A DNA stretch of 64,000 nt from Luteolibacter sp. Y139 (GTDB lineage: Bacteria; Verrucomicrobiota; Verrucomicrobiia; Verrucomicrobiales; Akkermansiaceae), in the NCBI RefSeq assembly GCF_038066715.1, contig NZ_JBBUKT010000001.1, positions 744,001-808,000 of the forward strand. Direction: 5' to 3'. Within the stretch, counting starts at the first letter, position 1, and the number at the start of each line of letters is the position of its first letter. Positions 45,352 through 55,587 of this stretch are shown piece by piece. Both the position numbers and the translations under genes were made by a program. The notes under the pieces were generated by a model. That model did no database searches, was not told the DNA's origin, and was given only the letters and a program-made list of their open reading frames with translations.

Positions 45352-46827
45352 TCAATTCACGGAAGGCCCGCTGCGGAAAACGCTGATCATTTTCCCCAGT
45401 AGCACCTTCGCCAGGCTCGCTCGCTTCTCTTCGTGGTCCTCGTCGTGCGCTGCGCTTTCCTTCGCATGACGGCGGAGATTGCGGCTGGCGAGATTGTGGC
45501 TCAGCTGGTCCATGATGTCCGGATTCGCCTCCAGCAGCGGCGTGATCGCCTGCCGCCCGATTCGATAGGCCGCCCCGCCCGTCGCCGCACGAATCGTCGC
45601 GGTGCGCGGCTCCCCCGTAAGCAGGGACATTTCGCCAAAATAGTCCCCCGCATGCATCGGCGCCACGAAGACCTCCCGGCCATCGACTTCCACCAGCACC
45701 TCCACCGCTCCCTCCACGAGCAGGAACATCTCATGATCCTCACCTCCCTGACGGATCAGCACCTCGCCCTTCTCGAAGCGGATCAGCGCCGCGCTCTCCG
45801 CCAGCACATCCAACGAGCCATGGTTCACGTTGTGGAAAAGTGCAAGCCTCCCCAGCAGCTTCGCACGCGCGGCAGGAGTGACATTACCCACGAGTTCCCG
45901 CTCCTCGCGATGGAGGACCACCTTCTCCGAAAGTGGGATGCCCGCGAGCTGCAGATGCCGCAGCACGCTCCGCGCGACCGTGTCGGTCGCCTGGTCCGAT
46001 GACTTCGCCGCAGGATCCAGCCAATAGCGGATCCAATACACCACCCCCGACGCCTCCATGCCCGTGATCAGCACGTCGGGAGCTTTCGCCGCGGGATCCG
46101 GTCCTCCCTCCACGCCTACGGTGGCCTGCACCGCAGCCAGCAAGACTTCACGCCCACGATCCGGATCGAGCTCCGGCGGCAGCTTCACCTTCATATCGAA
46201 TCGGCTCAGACGCGAGGGCTGGGAGAAATTCGTGATGATCGCCGTGCTCAGCACGCTGTTGGGACACACCACCAGATTCCCCGCGCGCGTCCGCAGATGC
46301 GTGGTGCGCCAGTTGATCTCTTCCACCCAGCCGGACTGCGGATTGCCGCCACTGCTCCGCGGAATCTCGATCCAATCACCGATATGAAACGCCGAATCGA
46401 TGTTCGCACTCAGCCCCGAAAAAATATCGAGGATGATCGGCCGCAGCGCGAGGCCCACCACCACCGCGATCACGCTGGAAAGCGTCAGCAAGCCGGGAAG
46501 CGCACCGCTGAAAACCACATTCACCGACAACAGCGCCGCCGCGACGATGAAGACGATCCCGATGAGATGCTTCAGGATCTTCGGCACCGGCCGGCCCTTC
46601 GACTTCGCCACCGCCAGGTCCAGCACCACCGAGCACAGCAAGCGATACACCAGCGAGAACCCCAGCAGGATGCAGGACACCGCCGCCACCTTCTGCCAAT
46701 CCTCCTCGCGGATGAATCCACCACCCTGATAGCGATCCAGCACCGCGACCAAAACGAGGCCACCCAGAGGCAAAGCCGTCTCGCGGAGAATACGAGCCAA
46801 GTGATTTGAGCTACCCGGGGAGGTCAT
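45352..46827 (-). CDS. MscS-type channel with C-terminal cyclic-nucleotide-binding domain
   Basis: The 491-residue protein has three to four N-terminal membrane segments (about 15-130), the pore-lining helix VIAVVVGLALRPIILDIFSGL, and the cytosolic beta domain (FHIGDWIEI, NWRTTHLRTRAGNLVVCPNSVL) of MscS channels. After a linker, a cNMP-binding domain (about 350-460) has the phosphate-binding-cassette region FGEMSLLTGEPRTATIRA with its conserved Glu and Arg, so cAMP or cGMP binding is plausible. This architecture is that of bacterial cyclic-nucleotide-gated MscS-like channels (bCNG). It would gate ion or solute flow in response to a nucleotide. Confidence 0.88.
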   Translation of the reverse strand: MTSPGSSNHLARILRETALPLGGLVLVAVLDRYQGGGFIREEDWQKVAAVSCILLGFSLVYRLLCSVVLDLAVAKSKGRPVPKILKHLIGIVFIVAAALLSVNVVFSGALPGLLTLSSVIAVVVGLALRPIILDIFSGLSANIDSAFHIGDWIEIPRSSGGNPQSGWVEEINWRTTHLRTRAGNLVVCPNSVLSTAIITNFSQPSRLSRFDMKVKLPPELDPDRGREVLLAAVQATVGVEGGPDPAAKAPDVLITGMEASGVVYWIRYWLDPAAKSSDQATDTVARSVLRHLQLAGIPLSEKVVLHREERELVGNVTPAARAKLLGRLALFHNVNHGSLDVLAESAALIRFEKGEVLIRQGGEDHEMFLLVEGAVEVLVEVDGREVFVAPMHAGDYFGEMSLLTGEPRTATIRAATGGAAYRIGRQAITPLLEANPDIMDQLSHNLASRNLRRHAKESAAHDEDHEEKRASLAKVLLGKMISVFRSGPSVN

Positions 46828-47010
46828 GTCAGCATCGCGACGGCTATGACGTTGCGCGGCTCACAAGCGCCGCCTCCAGCCATTTTCCCGCCAGAGGCAA
46901 TTCGTCACAAAAACGCCACATTCGGCGCGCAACCCGCCGATGCCTGAACACCTCCTTGCCGGACTCCCCCCGTAAACTGATAGTCACCCCGGCTCACTTT
47001 TCCCCCGACC

Positions 47011-47736
47011 GTGCCTGCCGATCCCCTCGAGTCGCAATCGCCCGATCCCTTCCCCAAGACCCGCTGGAGCATGGTCTGGGGAGCACAGGGCGACGACCCC
47101 GCGGCACTCGCTGAACTGTGCAAGGCCTACTGGTTCCCCCTCTACTGCTACGCCCGTCGGATCACCGGAAATCGCGATGATGCGAATGACCTGACCCAAA
47201 GCTTCTTCGAAATGCTGCTGACCCAGCAGTCGCTGAAAAGCGTGAGCGCGGAACGCGGCAAGCTGCGGGCATTCCTTCTCACCGCCCTGAAAAATCACGC
47301 GGCAGGCCAACACCGCCGCGACAGCGCGCAAAAACGCGGCGGCTCCATGCCCGTGGTGATGATCGATGCCCTGAGCGCCGAGCAGCGCTATGCGCTCGAA
47401 CCCCACGAAAACCTCTCCCCGGAAAAGGAGTTCGACCGCGCCTGGGCTCGCCAACTCCTCGCTTCCGTCCTCACCAAACTCGGCGAAGCCTATCGCGAAG
47501 CGGGCAAAGGAAATGTCTTCGACGCCCTCCACGACCACCTCACCGGCGGCGAAACGGAAGCCTACGCCGATGCCGCCGAATCTCTCGGCCTTTCCCAGGC
47601 AGCCGTCCGCTACGCCGCCTTCAAGCTGCGCGAGCGCTACCGCACCATGCTCCGTGAAGCCATCCTTGACACCGTGACCAGCGATGAAGAGGCCGCGGAG
47701 GAAATGTCTCACCTGCGCTGCCTCTTCTCCGACTGA
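47011..47736 (+). CDS. ECF-type RNA polymerase sigma factor
   Basis: The 241-residue protein (GTG start) has sigma region 2 in CYARRITGNRDDANDLTQSFFEMLL and LRAFLLTALKNHAA, and region 4 in ESLGLSQAAVRYAAFKLRERYRTMLREAI. It belongs to the long ECF type of Planctomycetes/Verrucomicrobiota, with an insert between the domains. It is followed 4 bases later by a Ser/Thr kinase with beta-propeller repeats; such pairs are frequent in these phyla, where the kinase is thought to control the sigma factor. Two large secreted proteins further downstream share a promoter-like motif and may be its targets. Confidence 0.9.
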   Translation: MPADPLESQSPDPFPKTRWSMVWGAQGDDPAALAELCKAYWFPLYCYARRITGNRDDANDLTQSFFEMLLTQQSLKSVSAERGKLRAFLLTALKNHAAGQHRRDSAQKRGGSMPVVMIDALSAEQRYALEPHENLSPEKEFDRAWARQLLASVLTKLGEAYREAGKGNVFDALHDHLTGGETEAYADAAESLGLSQAAVRYAAFKLRERYRTMLREAILDTVTSDEEAAEEMSHLRCLFSD

Positions 47737-47740
47737 CGCG

Positions 47741-50700
47741 ATGTCCGCCACCTCTTGCCGCCGATGTGGAAGCCCGCTCGATGCGGCCGGACATTGCGGT
47801 TCGTGCCTGCTGGAAACCGGCATCGGCATCGAAGGACAGACGACCGCCGAACGCATTTTCCAAGCAGCGCTCTGTCACGATGAAAGCGAGCGGACCGCCT
47901 TCATCGAACTCGCTGCCAGCGGTGACGCGACTCTGTTAGAAGACGTCCGCATGCTCCTCGAAGGCTACGCCGAGGCCGGCGGCGATCACGCCTTGCCAAC
48001 CATGGGTCATGCGACCAACGCCCGTTCCCAGTGGGCCGCACGAAATAGCGAGGCACCCGGCACGGTGATTGATCACTTCCGCTTGGTGAAGGTCATCGGC
48101 GAAGGCGGCATGGGCTCTGTCTGGGAAGCGGAACAAACAGCTCCCATCAAGCGGCGCGTAGCACTGAAGGTCATCAAGCTCGGCATGGACACCCGCGAGG
48201 TCGTGCGCCGCTTCGAGCGCGAGCGCAGCACGCTGGCCCTGATGACCCATCCCTGCATCGCCAGCGTTTTCGAGGCCGGCGCCACTCCGCTGGGCAGACC
48301 CTACTTCGCAATGGAGTTGGTCGAGGGCGACACCATCACTGGCCACTGCCGGGCAGCTTCCCTCGGCGTGCGGGAACGGCTCTCCTTGTTTCTCGAAGTC
48401 TGCGGCGCGATCGAGCACGCCCACCAGAAAGGCGTCATCCATCGCGATCTGAAGCCATCGAATATCCTCGTCTCCGGCGACAGCGTGAAAGTCATCGACT
48501 TCGGCGTCGCGAAGGCCACCCGCGAGGAAGGCGGCGATGCCCTCTACACCCGCCAGGCGCAGGTGCTCGGCACTCCCGCCTACATGAGCCCGGAACAAGC
48601 GGAGTCAGAGGGCGTCGACGTGGACACCCGCACCGATGTCTATTCGCTGGGCGTCGTGCTCTATGAGCTCCTCTGCGGCACGCTCCCCTTCGACCCGAAG
48701 CGCCTCGCCAGCACCGGCATCCGTGAAATGCAGCGCATCCTCCGCGAGGAAGATCCGCCACGCCCCAGCACCCGCATCACCACCATCAAGGGCGCACCGT
48801 CGGAACCCGTGCAACGCCTCGAACTCCATGGCGATCTCGACTGGATCGTCATGAAGGCCATGAGCAAGGACCGCGCCCGCCGTTATCGCAGCGCCGCCGC
48901 CTTGGCCGACGATCTACAACGCTACCTCGATGGCGATGTGGTCAGCGCGGTACCACCCACGCTGACCTACCAGCTCGGAAAATTCGTCCGTCGCCACCGC
49001 GCCCCCGTGGCCGCGGGCATCGCCGTGCTACTCGCATTGACCGCCGGCCTCATCGCAAGCCTCTCCCAGGCAAAACGGGCCAAGACCGCATTGGCAGGCG
49101 AAGAGCAAGCGCGCGCCGAAGCCACCTTCACCGTGGCAGACATGTATGCGCGCTCGGGATTGGTCGCCGCCGAAAACGAAGACGACACCCGCGCCGCCCT
49201 ATGGTTCGCGAACGCCGCGGTCATCGCGGAAAAGGATCACCAACGCGCCGCCGCCAACACCCTGCGAGCCACCACCTGGCACGCGGAATCCGCCACCGCC
49301 CTACGCGCCTTCGACACCGGCTACGCGCATCTTCACGACCTCGTCTGGAACCCGCAGCACCCCGCCATCATCGCACAAAACGAAAACGAGCTGGCCGCCC
49401 AAGTCTGGGACCTCACCTCGGAAACCCGCTGGCTTCCCCAAATCGCGATCGCAAGGGCCGCATGGTCCCGCGATGGCTCACACGTGGCCGCCTTGTTGCC
49501 TGAGGGCTCACTCGTGGTTCTCGACTACCCATCCGGAAAAGAACTCGCCCGCCTTCCCTCGCAGACAGCCCTCGGCATCACATGGAGCCTCGATGACAGC
49601 GAAATCGCCGCAGGCACCACCCTCTGGCACTGGCAGTCCGGAAAAACCCGCAGCTTTCCCCAATTCACTTCCTGTTTCCGCTTCACTCCCGATGGCACCC
49701 GCATCCTCCTCCAGTGGGGAGACTTCACCGGCGTCGTCAACGCCTCCCAACCGCAAACTCTCCTCCATCCCCCAATCCCCTCCGCTCCTCTCGATCGCTC
49801 CGATTTCCTCGGCGACTGCAGCCGCTTCGTCGTCGGGCTCCCGGAAGGAGGCCTGGCGATCTACGACACCTCTAGTGGTAATTTGTTAGAAAAGCATCCC
49901 GGCCGAGCCCCGCCCTTCTCCGCAGGCGGCCCCTTGGCCACCAGTCCCGACGGGCGATTCATCGCCAGAAGAAACGCCAAGGCACTCGATCTCCAGACAA
50001 CTCGCGAAACCATCTTCCCCGTCCACGCGGGAGGATCCGCCGAAGCACGCTTCAGCCCTGATGGCTCGCTGCTAGCAAGCGGCGACTACGACTACCGTCT
50101 CGAACTGTGGTCAGTCGCGGACGGAAAATTCCTCGGCGTCATTGGCCATCATCACACCGGCGTGATCAATCTCGCCTTCTCACCCGATGGCCGCTCCATC
50201 GCCTCCGGCGAAGATGGCCTCGTGAGGGTTTGGCGTCTTCCAAAACACCAGCCCATCCGCGAAATCCCCGTCGCCGGCCCCACATCCGTCGTCCTCTCGC
50301 CCGACGGAAAACTCGCGGCCTCCTCCGGCTTCACCCAGCAAACCACCACCCTCACCAGCACCCAGGTCTACGACCTCGCTACCGGCCAACCGGTCGGACC
50401 AGCCCTCGAATGCGGTGGCAAGATAATGGACGCCTCCTTCGGTCCAAACAACGCTTGGCTCGCCACCGCCGCGAGCACCACCACCGACCGCAGCTTCGAG
50501 GCCTTCACCAAGTCTGGCGGCAGCGGCCACCTGAATTACTGGAACTATCGTACTGGAGAACGAATCGGCGAAGCCGTCCCCCTTCCCTCAGAGCCACGCG
50601 GCCTCGCCCTCCACCACTCCGGCAATTACCTCGGCATCGCCTGCGCCGGCGGACAAGGCATCGAAATCGACAACCGCACCCGCGAGATAAAAACCTTGTT

Positions 50701-51517
50701 CGATCGCAAGCTCTTCGTCCACGCCGGAGCCACCCTCAACAACGGCCGCTGCGCCTACAGCCCGGACGGCAGGATCTTCGCCTCCTGGGGCATGATCGAC
50801 TACGTCAGCCTCTGGGATCGCGAACAAGCTCGCGAATTGATCCCGCCAGACCCGAAAATCGGCAACGCCTTCGACCTGGATTTCCACGACGGCGTCGCCG
50901 CGCGCGCCATGGTCTCCAGCAAGCTGCGCCTCTCTTTCGACAGCCTTCGCGACGGCAGCATCGCCAGCCCTGACATCCCCTACACCAACTGGCCCTTCCT
51001 CACCCGCTTCAGCCAGGACGGCACGCTTCTCCTCACCGCCGGTGGTGCCGGCAGCGCGCAGGTCTGGGACTGGCGCCAGGGCAAGATGATCTGCCCCGCC
51101 CTCAGCCACGGCCAGACCACCATCATGGGCGGTGCCTTCATCCCCGACACCCCATGGGTCATCACCGGCAGCCACGATGGCACCGTGCGCTTCTGGGACC
51201 GCCACAATGGCATGCCAGCACGCCCATCGCTAACGTTCCCCGGCTGGGTACTCGAGCTGAAGCTCACCCCGGATACCCACACCCTTCTCGTATCAGGCAT
51301 GCTCCCCGGTGGCATCCAAGTGGTGGATCTCAAACCACTCTTCCCATCGCCGGATCTCGATCCCGCCAGCCTGCTTCTTCTCTGTGAAATCGACGCCGAT
51401 GCCCAGGTTCATCCCGGCGGCGGCCTCGCACCCTTCACTCCGCAGCAGTGGCTCGCGAAGTGGCAGGCATTCCGGAAGCAGCATCCCGATTTCCCGGGAC
51501 ATCGTTTGGAAGACTGA
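47741..51517 (+). CDS. Membrane Ser/Thr protein kinase with zinc ribbon and WD40-type propeller
   Basis: ATG 47741 gives a 1258-residue protein. A zinc ribbon with CRRCG and CGSC lies at about 6-25. The Hanks-type kinase domain spans about 100-390: VIGEGGMGSVWEAEQ (glycine loop), VALKVIKLG (Lys), HRDLKPSNILV and DFGVAK. A membrane helix follows at about 425-447 (APVAAGIAVLLALTAGLIASL), then an extracytoplasmic beta-propeller of WD40-like repeats (FSPDGRSIASGEDGLVRVWRL). It is almost certainly co-transcribed with the ECF sigma factor and may sense an envelope signal. Confidence 0.9.
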   Translation: MSATSCRRCGSPLDAAGHCGSCLLETGIGIEGQTTAERIFQAALCHDESERTAFIELAASGDATLLEDVRMLLEGYAEAGGDHALPTMGHATNARSQWAARNSEAPGTVIDHFRLVKVIGEGGMGSVWEAEQTAPIKRRVALKVIKLGMDTREVVRRFERERSTLALMTHPCIASVFEAGATPLGRPYFAMELVEGDTITGHCRAASLGVRERLSLFLEVCGAIEHAHQKGVIHRDLKPSNILVSGDSVKVIDFGVAKATREEGGDALYTRQAQVLGTPAYMSPEQAESEGVDVDTRTDVYSLGVVLYELLCGTLPFDPKRLASTGIREMQRILREEDPPRPSTRITTIKGAPSEPVQRLELHGDLDWIVMKAMSKDRARRYRSAAALADDLQRYLDGDVVSAVPPTLTYQLGKFVRRHRAPVAAGIAVLLALTAGLIASLSQAKRAKTALAGEEQARAEATFTVADMYARSGLVAAENEDDTRAALWFANAAVIAEKDHQRAAANTLRATTWHAESATALRAFDTGYAHLHDLVWNPQHPAIIAQNENELAAQVWDLTSETRWLPQIAIARAAWSRDGSHVAALLPEGSLVVLDYPSGKELARLPSQTALGITWSLDDSEIAAGTTLWHWQSGKTRSFPQFTSCFRFTPDGTRILLQWGDFTGVVNASQPQTLLHPPIPSAPLDRSDFLGDCSRFVVGLPEGGLAIYDTSSGNLLEKHPGRAPPFSAGGPLATSPDGRFIARRNAKALDLQTTRETIFPVHAGGSAEARFSPDGSLLASGDYDYRLELWSVADGKFLGVIGHHHTGVINLAFSPDGRSIASGEDGLVRVWRLPKHQPIREIPVAGPTSVVLSPDGKLAASSGFTQQTTTLTSTQVYDLATGQPVGPALECGGKIMDASFGPNNAWLATAASTTTDRSFEAFTKSGGSGHLNYWNYRTGERIGEAVPLPSEPRGLALHHSGNYLGIACAGGQGIEIDNRTREIKTLFDRKLFVHAGATLNNGRCAYSPDGRIFASWGMIDYVSLWDREQARELIPPDPKIGNAFDLDFHDGVAARAMVSSKLRLSFDSLRDGSIASPDIPYTNWPFLTRFSQDGTLLLTAGGAGSAQVWDWRQGKMICPALSHGQTTIMGGAFIPDTPWVITGSHDGTVRFWDRHNGMPARPSLTFPGWVLELKLTPDTHTLLVSGMLPGGIQVVDLKPLFPSPDLDPASLLLLCEIDADAQVHPGGGLAPFTPQQWLAKWQAFRKQHPDFPGHRLED

Positions 51518-51559
51518 AACGCAACCGCATCCGGACCGCGGAAAATAATTTCCGCACTT

Positions 51560-51588
51560 CCGCCAACGCGCGCCGGAATTCCGCATAG
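51560..51588 (+). promoter_or_regulatory. Bipartite promoter-like motif upstream of the Pmp-like gene
   Basis: CCGCCAACGCG at 51560-51570, ten bases, then CCGCATAG at 51581-51588. The same two blocks with the same spacing occur before the subtilisin-like gene at 55588-55616. This spacing is that of -35 and -10 elements, giving a start about 105 bases before the Pmp-like gene. Confidence 0.55.
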
Positions 51589-51700
51589 AAGTGAGAGTGG
51601 AAGCCTTGTTGCCCTGACCCCCGGGCAAGTCGCGGATGCAGCCCTTGCATTCGCCCCCTCAGCTCTCAGAAATTCAACGGCTTGCAAAAGCCCCCTCCCC

Positions 51701-54700
51701 ATGAAACCCCTGACACTTCTCTTTGCTTTTGTCGCCTGCATGATCCCCGCGGCATGGGCAGGCACTTGGTCCACCACCCCATGGACCAATGACGCATCGA
51801 CCGGCGTCACCACCGCGAAAACCGTCTGGGCCTACAATCTCGGCAACACCTCCAGCCCCACCGTCAACGGCGTCACCTTCACCGGCGTCAGCGGCGGCAG
51901 TCCCGCGGTCGCCGGAAAATTCTCCCTCACCGGACCGGCCTTCTTCATCAATGGCCACACCAACGACCTCACCGCCCTGTCCGGCAGCGGCAGCGCGGGC
52001 TTGGGATCGGACTTCGTCTACGGCGGCTCACCCGCGACGCTCACCCTCGAAGGCCTTCAAACCGGCGCCGACTACACCATCTCGATCTTCGGAGTGGCAT
52101 GGGACTACCCGGACGCCCGCGTCGCCACCTTCAATAGCAGCGGCGACACCATCGTCGTGGATGAGAACGCACTGGGCACCGGCAAAGGTCGCCGCATCGA
52201 CTACAGCTTCACCGCCACCGCCGCTACCCGCACCATCACCGTCACACCGGCAACCGCCAATACCTTCCACTTCTACAGCCTCGCCCTGCAGCGTCAGCCG
52301 CTCTTTGTCACCACCAACGCCGACTCCGGCTTGGGAAGCCTCCGCCAGACCGTCGCTGACGCCCTGCCCGGCGCGGTCATCCAGTTTGCCTCTCCTTTGT
52401 CCGGCCAGACGGTCACGCTCACCAGCGGGACGATCATCATGTCGAAGTCGATCACCATTTCGTCCGCCGACCTGCCGGTAGGCATGACGATCTCGGGAAA
52501 CCACGCCACCCAGATTCTCCGTGTCACCAGTGGCGCAAGGCTGACCCTCGAGTCGCTGACACTGCGCGACGGCGTCGATCCATTCGGAGGCGCCATTCGA
52601 AACGTGGACAGCAGCCTGACGATGCGAAACTGCACGGTGACCGGCTGTTCGGCCACGGATGGCGGAGCGATCCATGCAGACTCCGATCTAGCCGGAAAAA
52701 AAACCACGCTGATCAACTGCACCTTGACCGGCAACACCGCAACCGCCCGCGGAGGCGCCATCTACAATGACGACGGCGATACGGAGCTGATCCACTGCAC
52801 TATCTCCGGGAATACCAATACCTTGGGGGTGGGAGGTGGCGTCTGCACCTTCTCGGACTCCTTCACCCGGACGACCGTCCGCCACTCGATCATCGCGGGG
52901 AACACCGGCAGCGATGTCCATATCCTGGGCGGAAGCACGATGACCTTCGTCAGTAGCAACGCGAACATCATCGGCACCGGCACCGGCAGTCCGGCCTTCA
53001 ACCAATCCGCCGATCACGTCAATGCCGACCCCATGTTGCTTCCCTTGGCGGACTACGGCGGACCGCTCACCACCATGCCTCCCCTTTCCGGCTCTCTTGC
53101 TATCGACCTGCCAATCGCCTCGTCGACCGGAACCGATCAACGCGGCGTCGCCCGTGACAATGCCCCCGACAGCGGAGCCGTTGAACGAGGCCCCATCGTC
53201 ACCGTCACTAATACCAATGACACCGGCTCCGGCTCGCTGCGCGCCGCCCTCGCCGCGGTGACCGTGCCGGATACACGCATCCGCTTTGCCTCCGGACTCA
53301 GTGGTAACACCATCACGCTTACCAGCGGGCACCTGCAGTTGCAGACCACAAACAATGTCGAGATCGACGCCAGCACCTTGCCCGCCGGCATCACCATCAG
53401 CGGCGGCGGCACCAGCCGCGTGATGCACAACAACCCCGGCATCCTCGGCCTGAACCGGGTGACGCTGGCAAATGGCGCAAGCACCGACGGCGGCGCGCTG
53501 ATTTCCCTCGGCCACCTCTTTGCCACCGATTGCACCTTCCGCAATTGCCAGGCATCGGGCAATGGCGGCGCGCTCTTCCTCTTCCAAGGACGCGCCGATC
53601 TCCTCCGCTGTGCCTTCAACACCAACACCGCCGGCCAAGGCGCGGCCATCTGGCAAGCCGGCGATGGCAACGTGAACCTCACCAACTGCACCGTGAGCGG
53701 CAACTCCTGCAGCGACTCCTCCGGAACCGGTGGACTCTACTTTTCAGAAGGCAGCCACCGGCTCCAGCACGTCACGATCAGCGACAATCACGGCAAGAGC
53801 GAGGGCCCCGGCGGGATCCAGACCGAGGGCTTCGTCTCCGTGGATCTCAATGGCTGCATCATCGCCGGAAACACCAGCGAAAGCCCCTACTCGGACATCA
53901 TCCTCTTCGGCACCACCACCACCAGCGGGCCCAATCTCATCGGCGTGAACGATTTGTTCGAAAGCAAGTTCCCCACCGGCCCGCTCGTCGGCACCAGCAG
54001 CGCACCGCTCGATCCGAAACTCGCCCCCTTGGGAAACTATGGCGGCCTCACCCGGACTCGCCCGCCGTTCTACGATTCACCGGCGATCGGCATTGCGGGC
54101 ACCTCCACGCTGACCAACGACCAGCGGGGAATCGCGCGCTCCGGCACGATCACGCTTGGCTCGGTGCATGATGTTCCAGCCATCGTGACCACTGCGGCCA
54201 ACTCCGGAGCCGGCTCGCTGCGAGACACCCTCGCCGCGGCCTTTACCACCAATGTCCGCTTCGATCCTGCCGTCTTCAATGGCGAGCTGGCAGATGTTAT
54301 CACGCTCACCACCCCGCTCGCTCTCACCCGCTCGGTGGGCATCGACGGCTCTACTGCCTCGAATGTCACGCTGTCCGGCGGCGACGCGAATCGCATCATC
54401 GACCTCTCCACCGGACAGGAGACCCACATCAAAGCCCTGACCCTGCGCGATGCGCTCGCCACCGACGGCGGCGCGATCCGCTCCCAGGGTCGCCTCACTC
54501 TTGACCAGTGCCGGCTCATCGAAAACCACGCCAACGGCACGGGTGGAGGCGGAATCCAAAGCTCGGGCGACGTGACCCTGCGCTCCTGCGAATTTTCCGG
54601 CAACACATCAGCCTCCCAAGGAGGCGCGGTCCGCATGGTCGGGGCCAAGTTCCGGGCGGAAAACTGTCTCTTCGCCAACAATCACGGGACTAACGGCGGC

Positions 54701-55567
54701 GGCGTCCTGCGCACCAATGGCGGCGACTCCGCATTCACCAATTCGATCTTGGCATCCAACACCACGAACGGCACCGGCGGAGCCATCTGGATCCAAGATT
54801 CGGGAGCCGTCCTCAAGCTCACCCACTGCACCGTGACAGGGAATAGCGCGGTGGGCATCACTTGGGACAGTAGTTTCAACACCGTGACCTTGGAAAACTC
54901 GATCGTCGCCGGCAATGGCGTCCAGAACCTCGCGCGGGCTCCGCTTCAGCTCGGCAACAACCAGATCACCGGCACTCCCAAGCTCGCCCCGCTCGGCAAC
55001 TACGGCGGCACGCTCCGCAGCATGCCGCCATTGCCCGGAGCACCCGTGGTCGAAGGCGGCCTCCTGCTCGCCACCACTCCCGCCCTCGACTTCCGCGGAG
55101 CCCCGCGGCCTGGCGGTTCGCTGCCGGACCTCGGCGCGGTCGAAGCCATCCCTCTCGGCAATCTCGGCCTCGCCTCAAATGACGGCGATACCATCCCCGA
55201 CATCTTCGAAGGCCCCGGCAGTCCCTATCCCCACCTCAGCGCCTCGATCAACAACTCCGCCCTCGACACCGACGGCGACGGGATGACCGACGCCAATGAA
55301 ATCGCCGACTCCACCGATCCCCTCGATCCGAATTCCCGGCTCCGCGTCACCTACTTCGGAATCACCGCGCAGAACATCAGCTTCACCACCACCGCCATCG
55401 ACTTCACCTCGTTCCCCGGCCTCTCCTACAGCGCCGAGATCAGCTCTGATCTCGACTTCTCTGATGCCCGCGTGAGCTCACTCGGAACTGCCACCGGCTT
55501 CCTCTTCCAGACCGGAGTGAACCTCGCCCCCTCCGAGCGATTCGTCCGGATCCGGCGGAATCCGTGA
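51701..55567 (+). CDS. Secreted protein with Pmp-like right-handed beta-helix repeats
   Basis: The 1288-residue protein has a signal peptide (MKPLTLLFAFVACMIPAAWA). An N-terminal beta domain (about 20-200) is followed by three segments, each opening with the CSLREAI-like motif (SGLGSLRQTV, DTGSGSLRAALA, NSGAGSLRDTLA) and carrying GGAI-type parallel beta-helix repeats as in chlamydial polymorphic membrane proteins. The C-terminus has DTDGDGMTDANE, a thrombospondin-3-like Ca2+ motif, and a short beta domain. It is probably a cell-surface or extracellular protein. It follows the kinase gene by 183 bases holding the promoter-like motif. Confidence 0.85.
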   Translation: MKPLTLLFAFVACMIPAAWAGTWSTTPWTNDASTGVTTAKTVWAYNLGNTSSPTVNGVTFTGVSGGSPAVAGKFSLTGPAFFINGHTNDLTALSGSGSAGLGSDFVYGGSPATLTLEGLQTGADYTISIFGVAWDYPDARVATFNSSGDTIVVDENALGTGKGRRIDYSFTATAATRTITVTPATANTFHFYSLALQRQPLFVTTNADSGLGSLRQTVADALPGAVIQFASPLSGQTVTLTSGTIIMSKSITISSADLPVGMTISGNHATQILRVTSGARLTLESLTLRDGVDPFGGAIRNVDSSLTMRNCTVTGCSATDGGAIHADSDLAGKKTTLINCTLTGNTATARGGAIYNDDGDTELIHCTISGNTNTLGVGGGVCTFSDSFTRTTVRHSIIAGNTGSDVHILGGSTMTFVSSNANIIGTGTGSPAFNQSADHVNADPMLLPLADYGGPLTTMPPLSGSLAIDLPIASSTGTDQRGVARDNAPDSGAVERGPIVTVTNTNDTGSGSLRAALAAVTVPDTRIRFASGLSGNTITLTSGHLQLQTTNNVEIDASTLPAGITISGGGTSRVMHNNPGILGLNRVTLANGASTDGGALISLGHLFATDCTFRNCQASGNGGALFLFQGRADLLRCAFNTNTAGQGAAIWQAGDGNVNLTNCTVSGNSCSDSSGTGGLYFSEGSHRLQHVTISDNHGKSEGPGGIQTEGFVSVDLNGCIIAGNTSESPYSDIILFGTTTTSGPNLIGVNDLFESKFPTGPLVGTSSAPLDPKLAPLGNYGGLTRTRPPFYDSPAIGIAGTSTLTNDQRGIARSGTITLGSVHDVPAIVTTAANSGAGSLRDTLAAAFTTNVRFDPAVFNGELADVITLTTPLALTRSVGIDGSTASNVTLSGGDANRIIDLSTGQETHIKALTLRDALATDGGAIRSQGRLTLDQCRLIENHANGTGGGGIQSSGDVTLRSCEFSGNTSASQGGAVRMVGAKFRAENCLFANNHGTNGGGVLRTNGGDSAFTNSILASNTTNGTGGAIWIQDSGAVLKLTHCTVTGNSAVGITWDSSFNTVTLENSIVAGNGVQNLARAPLQLGNNQITGTPKLAPLGNYGGTLRSMPPLPGAPVVEGGLLLATTPALDFRGAPRPGGSLPDLGAVEAIPLGNLGLASNDGDTIPDIFEGPGSPYPHLSASINNSALDTDGDGMTDANEIADSTDPLDPNSRLRVTYFGITAQNISFTTTAIDFTSFPGLSYSAEISSDLDFSDARVSSLGTATGFLFQTGVNLAPSERFVRIRRNP

Positions 55568-55587
55568 TTTTCAGAAAATGCGCTCTG

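Noticed and set aside
45433-46002. Plus-strand frame opposite the MscS gene
   Set aside because: It is antisense to the cNMP domain and has no family features.
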